64,000 bases of DNA from Sebastes aleutianus (Eukaryota > Chordata > Actinopteri > Perciformes > Sebastidae): NCBI GenBank assembly GCA_916700875.1, contig CAKAKS010000039.1, forward strand, positions 23,643,315-23,707,314, in the 5' to 3' direction. The number at the start of each line of letters is the position of its first letter. Position 1 is the stretch's first letter. Position numbers and translations under genes: made by a program. Of the stretch, positions 44,859 through 54,775 are shown piece by piece. The notes beneath the pieces were generated by a model. That model was not told the DNA's origin and did not search any database. It saw only the letters and a program-made list of their open reading frames with translations.

Positions 44859-47800
44859 ATTAGTACATAATATACAGTACATACATGGTCCTGTTTTATG
44901 AATCTCACTCATTGTAAATTGTGAAGATGTGCAAAATCCTGACTTCCTCTCTCACTGCTAGCCATAAATAGATGAATACCACCTGTCTGCTCCACTAGAA
45001 ACTCAATAATAATAAAAAAAAAACATGCAAAGAAGAACCACATTGTCTACAGCGCCAGAGCAATGTCCTTTACACATGGCTGTGGTTATTTATAGCACCC
45101 ATCATGTCATTTATTACTTTTAATTAATCACACCTGCACCTGTAAACTATCAACAGCAGTTATACTTTATCTCTGTATCCCTGTCATCACTTTGGAAAGG
45201 TCATCAGTAATGATTTAGATTCAAGCACAACGGAAAAAGTTTCACAATGAAAGATGAAATGAAAATCACATACACAAGGGAAAATGATGAAAGAAGAAAA
45301 ACACCAAAAGCTGCATATATGAAAATAATAATAATAATACAGTTGAGTACAACAGACTGACATAATTTAAATTGCTAGATATCTTGACTGCAAAAAATCA
45401 TGCACACTCGGTGAAATTGAGTGAACAATGTTGAATAATATTGCATATTAGATTCAGTCACTCACATTATCTTCCAACCTACTAATCACGCTCAGCTTGC
45501 TCTAGAAATAAAATTGTCTAAATAATGTCTCTCTGTGCACAACACATACTTTTATAAATATTCGTTCCCATGAGGAAATTGCATACAGTATGCATGTTTT
45601 TGTACCTAAACTTTGTTCATACATTTGGCCCTAGCTGAATTCTCAAACTAACTAACCTGTCGTAGTGTTTGCCTGAACAGCTGCACTACATGGTGGCTTT
45701 GTCTGCTTCGCATGGATGACCTCTGTATTGTTAGGCATCATCCCTTGTCAGGCTTGTAAATGGATGATTACTGCGCCGTCTGGGTGACTTTTCATAGTTC
45801 TTTACAACCAAGGACAAGTTGTATAGGCTATGGGGGAGTGGATATTACCAGTGCACATAAGAAGCTTCCTATAGAAGTTGGAGAATGATCTTCAGCAGAC
45901 CATGGATACCGCTTATTCAGTGTCTCTGATAATAAATGCAGCTCTCTCCATTCAACAGCTCTGTTTTCAAGAACACAGGATGGTCAGAGCTGTGAGTAAT
46001 ACAACATATAAGAACATCATTGAATGCATGCTATAATGCGTTTTCCATGATATATTTCTTGCAAAATTAGACGTGAATATAAGACCAAATATAAATGTAC
46101 CTGAAATGTGCGTGCGCATGATTGCATTAATATGTGTCTTTATTATTGCCTTTATTACTCCATAGTTTCAATTAAGCAGCATGTCAGCCTTTTTATTTCT
46201 TTGCCATTCGGTTAATGAAATATGACACAGCATGGGCACCACTTATAATTTCATAATTGGCCTATAATTTCACATGTATGTTTGTGGACCTATTTATTTT
46301 TTAACATTATATCCCATTGGAGAACATTTACATTCAGGCTTTAGGCTGCCTATCCGTACCACTTCACAGTACTCCACCCTACACACCTCCTCACTCCATT
46401 CCTCCAGGCTTTGCCGTACCATTTCCATACTATGTTCACATTCCTTACAGTGTGGCATTATCATCAATAGTCATTTAGGAGAGGGCCGCTTTCCACACCA
46501 CCGGATGCAATGAAGATTCATAGCCACAATTTCAAAGGGGTTGGGGGAGATGCACGGAATGAGGGAGAGGTGGAAATTGTCTCCCATACACCGCTGGCTA
46601 TTGGGTTACTACTGTTTGGCCTTGCATGTCCCGTGAGGTGGATGGGGAAAGGCAATGAATGACAAATGTTCAGAACTATAAAGGAGTAGTAATCTTTGGA
46701 CGACAGGTAGGAGGGAGGGAATATCAAGGCAGTGCTGTGCATTACAATATGTCTCATGTAAGCTTTACTGTGTACAATACAGATTCAACAGAAAATAATC
46801 AGAAGTTTTGAGATTAAAAGTTTGAGCTGACCTGTGGCAAATGGAGGAAGAAGATCAGAGTGGTATATGAGGGATGTGATTATATATGCTTGAGTTTGTC
46901 TGTTGCCATGTACACATGCAGATACAGTGCGGTTTGAAAACGCTACAAACAGACATATTAATGTATCCATGTTGCTTAATATTTAAATAGATGGAGAGAC
47001 ATTTTTCTTTGATATGAGATTAATTGACTCTTCACTTCACGCCACTGCCGTTGGTTACAGTCGCTACGCCTGTCAAGCTGTCCAATCTAGCACCGCATAC
47101 ACTTTACAATAATTATGGGGGCAGATTTACCACTTGTAATTCATCTTATATATTTTTTTTAAACAATTGGTCCTTGACTTCAGACAGAAGTAGACACAAT
47201 TAGCAGGCTTACTCAGCAACAGTTTTATTAGCTTACTAAAATTAACCTCCATGAGTTGGTCGAAACCTCCATCCTCCGCAAATGGATCTGAAATTTGGAT
47301 TGTATGTCTACAGCGCTCATTGCACAATGTCCCGAGTTTCATTCAGGCCTTGTGACCTTTGTTGCATGTTATACCCCTCTCTCTCCCCCATGTCTAGGCT
47401 TTGTCTTTACACTGTCAACCAAAGGCGAAAATGCCCCAAAAAATAATACATTTTGAGACTTTAAAATCCACCATTCCATCACTGACCCCTTAATTTCACA
47501 CCTGCCACATTAATTGATAACATTTATAACCCTGTGTGGCAACTGAATGTCAAAGGTGACAATGTCTTTTTTATCTTACCCTCATGTTTAACATTTTATA
47601 ATACTTCTGACTGGACCATGCTCTTTGCAAATGTCATATATTGTAAGTTCCTGGACAGACTTGTGTTTGGGGTGCCTGTGTGTGTTGCAGAGAGAGTGAG
47701 AGACAGACCAACCAACACACACACACATCTATACACAGATAAATGAAGAGAGAGTGTGTGAGTTTTATTAGCGTACGTGCATGAGTGTTTGGGGGAATGA

Positions 47801-48133
47801 ATTATGCCCAGCTTTCAACAGATGTTTTACGGCGTGTGCTGCGTAAGTGCACTGGACTGTCAGAGTGCTTTATCATTCAGTATTTTCGGTAAATGCAAAT
47901 ATGCAGCATGAAACTTTAGCATTTTCACTCCGTGTCATCTTTTGAGGATACTTTATTAGGGCCAGAGGGGATTGGAGGGAAGATGGAGAGATGTAGACCA
48001 CTCAAAGAACATAAAAAACAATGGAAAACCTTTCAAAGTGGAAATTAATTTTGACCAATATTATATTGTAGTGTACTGCAGAATACTATTGGTAAGTATA
48101 TATATACTGGTTTGAAGCAAAAGTGGCTACATG
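44859..48133. other. Non-coding stretch, nothing recognised
   Basis: Contains an AATAATAATAATA run near 45325 and CA-rich patches near 47718. Section 46060-46270 (GCGCATGATTGCATTAATAT, TTTCAATTAAGCAGCATGTC) is repeat-free with AATTAA cores and is a weak candidate for a conserved non-coding element. Confidence 0.45.
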
Positions 48134-48141
48134 GTTTCCAT

Positions 48142-49152
48142 TAGGGGTGGGAAAAAAAATCGATTCACCAATCAATTTTGAAATAAATTATTTTAATGCC
48201 AGAATCATTATATTTGCTTCATTTGAGTCTATGCAGAGGTAGAAGGAAGTTACCGCTTTTATTGTTGTTGTCTGAGTAATGTGATGTCATATCCGTTCCG
48301 TATCCGTCACCAAAACAAAAGGCAGCCGGCTGCAGTGAGCCAAAACGACAAAGCAGGAAACGACCTGCACCCTCGCATGTTAAATCCAAAGTGGTAAACA
48401 CTACACATACAGTAAAGTATGGAAACACTTTGGGTTTCACACATTGCCAGGAAAAGCAGAGCGAGACATAAAGCTGCAAGCTAACTCTGTCATGGACAGG
48501 AAACGTTATTGTATTGTGGAAACGTGCGGTCAAGCCAGCTGTCACTCGCATCTCCGTGGTCAAATCAGCTTACGCTTAAACTTTAGAGCACCCATATACT
48601 GACAGTTATGTTAAATGCATTCAAACAGCCCCGATGGAGCTGACCATGGATGTATAAAGAGAACGGAGCTGACAGGAGAGCTAGTGACAGACTTGGCGAA
48701 GTTAGCGGAAGTATCCATGTGTGACAACATCCGGTTTTCAAAATAAGGTGCTAACAAAAGGAACTGTATATACAAAATACATATATGGAAATAAGATTGA
48801 TTGGATTATATTCACCAGTATAGTTTAAAACATTACATGTCCCTTATAAATTAAAAGAAAATACCACTAATTTGTGAGGGAAATGTATTAATAAATAAAG
48901 CCTGACAATGACTGATATATTTGACTTCAGGACATCTCTGACTACATACATGCTGAAAATCAAACATTTTTTCTTTATCAATTTAAATATTTTCCAAAGT
49001 AAAAGTCCCTAGAAGTTTATGATTCAACTTTCTCTCATGGTCTAGTGTTAAAAAAGTTAACAAAAATCGCAATAAATCGTAATATTGAATTGCAATACTT
49101 AAAAATCGTGATACATATCGAATCGGGAGATTGGTGTATCGTTCCAGCCCTA
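48142..49152 (+). mobile_element. hAT element, family F, with transposase remnant
   Basis: The left terminus is TAGGGGTGGGAAAAAAAATC. The right terminus (reverse complement) is TAGGGCTGGAACGATACACC. The flanks gtttccat (48134-48141) and ctttccat (49153-49160) match in 7 of 8. The subterminal right side has AAATCGTGATACATATCGAA. Unlike most neighbours it retains coding-derived sequence (48411-48545), so it descends by deletion from an autonomous element. Confidence 0.9.
48411..48545 (+). pseudogene. BED zinc-finger remnant of a hAT transposase
   Basis: The frame reads SKVWKHFGFHTLPGKAERD, then about 15 residues later RYCIVETCGQASCH. The WKHFGF block is the aromatic start of a BED-type zinc finger, the DNA-binding domain at the N-terminus of many hAT transposases. 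It is followed by a cysteine pair and a histidine, but the cysteines are four residues apart instead of the usual two, so the zinc site is damaged. Just upstream, a near-duplicate of AAAGTATGGAAACACT (48388-48403) points to a small tandem duplication. No RNase-H-like catalytic domain or dimerisation domain follows. It is not functional. A host ZBED gene is unlikely, because the sequence lies inside an element with hAT ends. Confidence 0.55.
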
Positions 49153-49160
49153 CTTTCCAT

Positions 49161-49948
49161 ACTGCAGGTGGACATGCAGAAGGACATACAGTATATGTAA
49201 ATCGCAGACTGCCTGATGCTTCCTGCCTCCAGAGAGCAAAACGGAGAAAAGAAGAAAAAAACGAATAATCAAATGCTAAAGAGGTAATTTACTTGGGTAA
49301 TGACCTTTCTCTGCTGCTGATGATTAAGGATGAGGCACGGTGATTGACCCTGATAAGGGAAATGTGAGCCTGATTCTATGACTATGCATAGAAGTGGAAG
49401 GATGCCACCTCAACCTCATCACCGGGGTTTGAGAACAGAGGACTCTAGCCAGATATCTCTTTCAGGTCCTCTCCCTGCAGCACTAATTTATGGTCCTTTT
49501 TCCGAGCCTGGCATAGCATGCAGATGCAAAGATCACTCCCTCTGCTCTTTTTTCCTGAGACCCTCTGTAACAAGCTGGCTCCAGCCCTCTAATAAATCTA
49601 TTAGTGGGCTGAACACTGTATAATAGCTTCTATTGGTGCTTTGGCTCTATGAGGTGTTGCATATCAAAGTGAAATAGACCGACAGCTGACTTCCAACCTG
49701 CAAGAAGGTGGATCTGTGCAAATTGAAAGGCCTCTGTATTATGTCATCTTCTCACTACAGAGGATGGGGAGCCGTACAATCATGTCTTTCATCTGCCTGA
49801 TAAAAAAATGCTGAACGTTTATGTGGGCAGCTGTGTTAATAGACATTGAACATTATAATTACATCCCTAATAGAAGAGTAAAGGCAGTTAGATGATCTAA
49901 TCAAATCTAAACTGATTTTATTAGGGTGGCCTTTTGAAATGCCTGGAT
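49161..49948. other. Non-coding stretch, nothing recognised
   Basis: Repeat-free section between two hAT elements, with TTACTTGGGTAATGACC and GATGATTAAGGATGAGGC near 49285-49340. Could be regulatory, but nothing firm is visible. Confidence 0.45.
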
Positions 49949-50239
49949 GTTATAACTAGGGATGTACCGATACCGGATCGGATATTAGGCCGATACTGAC
50001 TCAAATAACTGAAGCGGGTATCGGTAACAATGCGGGCCGATCTATTCAGTTCACTTTTATATACTAAATACATTATAGACTGGAATTTTTATTCCTTTTT
50101 AAGTTTTGACCAATTTTTTTCTGCATGGGTTGTCAAGGATTTAACAGGTTCTTGTTCATTTTGAAGATTTTTTACCAAGTTGCTGGTGTGTGTTCTTATT
50201 ATTTCAATAATAAACAACAATTCAGTGAATGTACATATA

Positions 50240-50450
50240 CAGACGTAGGCAAAGTTGTTGGTAACGTTCCGTTAAAGAGAGAAAAACCCACAATGGTCAC
50301 TGAAATAACTTGAAACTGACAAAAGTAATAATAAATAAAAATTCACTGAAAATTAACTAATGAAAATCAGATATTGTTTTTGAATTATGGTTCAGCAGAA
50401 TCATTTAAAAAAACAAACTAATGAAACTGGCCTAGACAAAAATGATGGTA
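50240..50450 (+). repeat. Left inverted repeat of the Tc1 element, with IR/DR layout
   Basis: An outer motif TAGGCAAAGTTGTTGGTAAC (50246 onward) recurs in direct orientation as TAGACAAAAATGATGGTAAC (50433 onward), 18 of 23 positions alike when extended by three bases. Two transposase-binding direct repeats at the ends of a roughly 210-base inverted repeat is the IR/DR organisation known from Sleeping Beauty-type elements. Confidence 0.8.
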
Positions 50451-50458
50451 ACATTAAC

Positions 50459-51479
50459 TTAATATTTTGTTGCACAACCTTTTGAGGCAATCACTGCAAT
50501 CAAGTGATTTCTGTAACTCTCAATGAGACTTCTGCACCTGTCGACAGGTATGTTGGCCCAGTCCTCGTGAGCAAACTGCTCCAGCTGTCTCAGGTTTGAA
50601 GGGTGCCTTCTCCAGACAGCATGTTTCAGCTCCTTCCACAGATGTTCAATAGGATTTAGATCAGGGCTCATAGAAGGCCACTTCAGAATAATCCAATGTT
50701 TTGTTCTTAGCCATTCTTGGGTGTTTTTAGCTGTGTTTTGGGTCATTATCCTGTTTGAGGACCCATGACCTGCAACTGAGACCAAGCTTTCTGACACTGG
50801 GCAGCACATTTCGCTCCAGAATGCCTTGATAGTCTTGAGATTTCATTGCACCCTGCACAGATTCAAGACACCCTGTGCCAGATGCAACAAAGCAGCCCCA
50901 TAACATAACCGAGCCTCCTCCATGTTTCACATTAGGTACAGTGTTCTTTTCTTTGTATGCTTCATCTCTTCGTCTGTGAACATAGAGCTGATGTGACTTG
51001 CCAAAAAGCTCCAGTTTTGTCTCATCTGTCCAAAGGACATTCTCCCAGAAGCTTTGTGGCTTGTCAATATGCATTTTGGAAAATTCCAGTCTCGCTTTTT
51101 TATGATTTGGTGTCCTCCTCGGTTGTCTTCCATTAAGTCCACTTTGGCTCAAACAGTGACGGATGGTGCGATCTGACACTGATGTACCTTGACCTTGGAG
51201 TTCACCTCTAATCTCTTTGGAAGTTGTTCTGGGCTCTTTGGTTACCATTCGTATTATCCGTCTCTTCAATATGTCATCAATTTTCCTCTTGCGGCCATGT
51301 CCAGGGAGGTTGGCTACAGTCCCATGGACCTTAAACTTCTGAATAATATGTGCAGCTGTAGTCACAGGAACATCAAGCTGCTTGGAGATGGTCTTATAGC
51401 CTTTACCTTTAACATGAAGGTCTATAATGTTCTTTCTGATCTCCTGAGACAACTCTCTCCTTAGCTTTCTGTGGTCCAT
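50459..51479 (-). pseudogene. Tc1-type transposase, one frameshift
   Basis: Encodes a DD34E cut-and-paste transposase that binds the element's inverted repeats and inserts at TA. From the ATG at 51479 (MDHRKLRREL), the order is: paired-like helix-turn-helix region (about residues 1-110), with a basic GHGRKRK linker that resembles an AT-hook/nuclear localisation signal; first catalytic Asp in LWTDETK; glycine-rich box KHGGGSVMLWGCF; second Asp in QDNDPKH; third residue Glu in SPDLNPIEHLWKELK. Intact length would be about 340 residues, normal for Tc1. The frame stops right after DNDPKHS (stop near 50727), while the rest continues in another frame from about 50735 to a TAA at 50459-50461; two bases appear missing. 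An upstream in-frame ATG at 51515 is less likely, because the family begins near MDHRK. Apart from this frameshift I see no other stop. As it stands the encoded protein lacks the catalytic Glu and should be inactive. Confidence 0.95.
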
Positions 51480-51649
51480 GTTCAGTGTGGTACACACCAT
51501 GATACCAAACAGCACAGTGACTACTTTTCACCCTTTAAATAGGCAGACTGACTGATTACAAGTTTGAAGACACCTGTGATGCTAATTACAGGACACACCT
51601 TAGTTTAATATGTCCCTATGGTCAAATTATTTTCAATCTTTTCTAGGGC

Positions 51650-51860
51650 TACCATCATTTTTGTCCAGGCCAGTTTCATCAGTTTGTTTTTTAAAATGAT
51701 TCTGTTGAACCACAATTCAAAAACAATATCTGATTTTCATTAGTTAATTTTCAGTAAATTTTTATTTATTATTACTTTTGTCAGTTTCAAGTTATTTCAG
51801 TGACCATTGTGGGTTTTTCTCTCTTTAACGGAACGTTACCAACAACTTTGCCTACGTCTG
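51650..51860 (-). repeat. Right inverted repeat of the Tc1 element
   Basis: Reverse complement of 50240-50450 with about six substitutions. Its outer direct repeat is intact, but the inner one diverges after ATGATGGTA (it reads GCCCTAG instead of ACATT), so the two ends differ in their inner binding site. Confidence 0.93.
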
Positions 51861-52081
51861 TATCTATGCATTTACAATTTGTTTTACAAAGTTACGAATG
51901 CAATGCTTAAGCCAAGCCTGATGTTGCCTTACACATAAAAGAATGATCCCAGTCACTTCCACACAGTGAGGCATACAGCTTATTAATTAAACACTGGTAA
52001 CGGATTGTCACTTGTTATCGGCCGATACCCAGAGCGGTATCGGGATTGAAAAAGTCAGATCCGTGCATCCCTAGTTATAAC

Positions 52082-53321
52082 AGAGCATAAAAGAATATGA
52101 CTTTTTCAGTTTGAAAGAGGGGGATTTGCAATGTTTTCATGTGGAGCTGCACAGCGTTCTGGTCATCTGTGCAGTATTGATACCATTCGCCGCTGCTCCA
52201 CAGGGAGACCGGCAGGCTTCACCTTTGACCGACCTGATTTGATTTTGTCAAATGTATTCTTTCGCCCCGCCGAGACCAGACTGGCTGCTCATCTCTCCCC
52301 TGCTCCTGTTCATCATGTTTGAGTCAGAGAAGAAGAATGTGGGAGACCAGCGTGAGAATAGAGGGAGGTTGTGGTGGGGTGGGGTGGGTGAGTGGACCAA
52401 ATCAAGTCTATCACAGTGGCCTGTCTGAGCGATGGTTTTATCATCCCTTGGCATCTTAGCGTGTGACTGCAAATCTGGTTTAACTTTCTCAGTCCCTCCC
52501 CCTCCCACTCGTTCTCCATCACTTTGTTTTCTATGTCTTGTCCCTCTGCTGGCGCCTGTTCTGCCAAATCCCTGGGCAGTTTTGGCTGGAATATCAATGA
52601 ATCAGTCTCTATTAAGCTCGCATATATATGGAGCTGTAAGTGAAGCGAAACCACAGCGCTTGATGAGACTGATGTGGGTGAGCAGCAATGCCTCTGGTAA
52701 GGCACCAGCCTCTCTTGGTGGCGGAGATCAGCATGAGCTACTCCGGAGAGTCGGAGCTCACTTCATTTATTACGACGCAATAATTAAGAGGAGCAAATTC
52801 TCAGCATGGTTCAGAGCTTTATTCACAGGGAGGGATAGCCAAAGGAAAAAGGATGTTATTAAGAGAAAATGAAGGTTGTCGCCAGGTGGGGACAAAGAAA
52901 GAGAAGTGAGACAAGGAGAGAAAGAAAGACGGAGGAAAAAAGGAGGCTGTTGGGAGGCAGGCAGGAGTCCGTGAAGTCCAGCCGTGCTCTACAACACAGC
53001 CTGTGGGACTGGAGCACTTCTGTGCAGCATCACATCCTATTTCACACTGAATTCTTCTCACCGAGTCATTTAAACCTCCCAAGGCTGCCATATATGAAGC
53101 AGAATGCACAGCTTAACGTGGAGACTGCCATGACCGCTGGTATAGTATACTGTTTTTAGCTGATAGGTGAGATAAATGTGCTATTTTACCATTTTATTTT
53201 ATTAATTTACTCCTCATTCTTTGATCTGTAAGTACACTCTAATCTTACATTTTTTTTGTGTTTCATTTTGTCATTGTTGAAGACACAAACCTCCATGTAC
53301 ATACAGTATATCGCTTATAGA
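52082..53321. other. Non-coding stretch, nothing recognised
   Basis: A frame of 146 codons at 52432-52872 on the plus strand and one of 130 codons on the minus strand overlap each other and have no motif. A purine-rich tract lies near 52895-52950. No exon is supported. Confidence 0.5.
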
Positions 53322-53456
53322 AAGGTCCAACCTTTCGTCGCGGCCCCCGTCTTCGGGAACTCTCTCCCTCCTGAAATAAGAAATGCTTCATCCCTGGACA
53401 CTTTCAAAAAACACCTCAAGCACCACCTGTTCATCAAGGCCTATGATCTCAGCTGA
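53322..53456 (+). pseudogene. C-terminal end of a LINE reverse-transcriptase polyprotein
   Basis: The 44-residue frame KVQPFVAAPVFGNSLPPEIR..TFKKHLKHHLF ends in a stop at 53454-53456. The order (NSLPPEIRNAxSLDxFKKxLKxHLF) is the closing segment of CR1/L2-clade LINE polymerases. The tryptophan usually found before NSLP is replaced by FG, a sign of decay. No endonuclease or polymerase catalytic domain is present. The sequence directly upstream (53256-53321) is in frame but bears no similarity I can recognise, and a host exon is unlikely. Confidence 0.7.
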
Positions 53457-53606
53457 CTCTTCCTACACATCACTCTTTTAATTACTTAGCTATAGTTTTT
53501 CCTCTGTTTTATTTATAAGTAGGATTTTGTGTGCCCCCTTTGTAAAGCTTCCTTGGGTTTCTGAAAGGCGCTATATAACTCCAATTTATTATTATTATTA
53601 TTATTA
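53322..53606 (+). mobile_element. 5'-truncated CR1/L2-clade LINE, 3' end only
   Basis: The last 44 codons of a LINE ORF2 protein, a 3' UTR containing GAAAGGCGCTATATAACTCC, and an (ATT)n tail (53585-53606). The tail differs from the TTGAC tail of the copy at 6930-7253, so the two belong to different subfamilies. The left limit is where protein similarity becomes recognisable. Confidence 0.72.
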
Positions 53607-54558
53607 AGACACTCAAGAGTACTTGTATTCAGGCTGGTGGAATAAAAAGGCATGTACAATTTCATGAATACATTTTTAATTATGTGAAAAAAATAATAAA
53701 ATTATTAAAATATAGTTTATCAAAGAGTATTATGAGTTACTTGAGACATAATTATACTAGTAAAATGTATTTCTTTTTAAAAAAAGTCTAAAATGTCTCA
53801 ATTACCATGCAGATATCAAGTTCATGGCATCAAGAATTAAAGCCCAATCATGGAGGAATTATAATAAAAATCAAATGATTTTTTTTGTCATGATATACAA
53901 CATTTTGGTTGTTACAGTATATATGCCTGAATATAACAATCTTCAATCAAAGTAGTATTACTTTACTATCATAATATTATGCCTTTCGTTTGTCGAATTT
54001 CAATTTTATTATTATAAAATGATTAAGTATATATTATTTACAGAAATGTGGCTTTTATAGACATTTTTTGAATTGTATGCAGTGATATGGCAGACACCTG
54101 ACACACTCTTACTTGCTTCAACATTTTGAGGAGAAACGCATTTCAACATGGGAACCGTATTCAACACAACACCGGTCAGCGGCCTGTTAAAGTTGTCAGT
54201 GTCCGGCCTGCTGTTGTGCTTTGCTTTGCCGATCTTTTGCTAACTCTGCTGCAAGTATAACACTACTGTAAACCTGCTGCTTGTAAACAGTCTGCAAAGA
54301 ATTTGCCTCAAGACGGGTTTTACGGAGGAATAAAAGTGTTTCTTTGTGCCTGTTCCTGTTTTGTTGGCTGTTTGTGATGGCACCTGTCGGCCAAAGGTAC
54401 ACCTCGAGCCGGAAGAGACGCCCTTGGGTACATGGAGACTTTACTCCAAGCTTTCTGTTGGATATGCCAAGCAACGTTGCTTCACTTCAGCGAGGCAAGT
54501 AAAGTTTACTGCTTGTGCTAACTGTTGATGACTGTCATGGATGGCAGTTGGTGTTTGT
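53607..54558. other. AT-rich non-coding stretch, nothing recognised
   Basis: Strongly AT-rich after the LINE tail (A/T runs near 53685-53790 and 53880). No exon or transposon end. Confidence 0.5.
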
Positions 54559-54566
54559 GTGCTTAG

Positions 54567-54767
54567 TAGGGGTGTGACAATTCACTCAGCTCACGATACG
54601 ATACGATACACGATCTTGGGTTCACGATCTCAATACGATACAATATTATAACAATAATTTTAACAAAACTTGAATGATGAAAACATATGACTGAAAAAGT
54701 AGCCCTCTATTCAAAAGTCGTTTTTATATCGCGATATTGCGTGGTACGATATTTCGTCACACCCCTA
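54567..54767 (+). mobile_element. Short hAT MITE related to family E
   Basis: The left terminus TAGGGGTGTGACAATTCACT and the right terminus (reverse complement) TAGGGGTGTGACGAAATATC are related. The flanks gtgcttag (54559-54566) and gtgctttg (54768-54775) match in 7 of 8. It contains CACGATACGATACGATACAC and TATCGCGATATTGCG. Only 201 bases, with no coding sequence. Confidence 0.9.
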
Positions 54768-54775
54768 GTGCTTTG

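Larger units (their letters stand above)
50240..51860 (-). mobile_element. Tc1/mariner element with long inverted repeats
   Basis: A 1621-base element flanked by TA (50238-50239 and 51861-51862). The inverted repeats are about 211 bases each (50240-50450, 51650-51860) and differ at six positions by my reading. They begin CAGACGTAGGCAAAGTTGTT. Inside is one transposase gene on the minus strand with a single visible frameshift. The insertion lies in the family B hAT element between ..CAGTGAATGTACATA and TCTATGCATTT; the sister copy at 14950-15350 shows the continuous sequence. This is the youngest-looking transposon in the window. Confidence 0.97.
49957..52073 (+). mobile_element. hAT element, family B, split by a Tc1 insertion
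   Basis: The perfect, self-complementary 8-bp duplication gttataac lies at 49949-49956 and 52074-52081. The left terminus TAGGGATGTACCGATACCGG and the right terminus (reverse complement) TAGGGATGCACGGATCTGAC are related. GATAC/GGATCGG subterminal motifs are present. Removing the Tc1 element (50240-51860) and one TA leaves about 494 bases, similar to the degenerate copy at 14950-15350, which has no insertion at this site. Non-autonomous. Confidence 0.93.

Noticed and set aside
52432..52872. Plus-strand open frame of 146 codons
   Set aside because: Overlaps a minus-strand frame of 130 codons, and neither has a motif. The region shows no exon-like signals.
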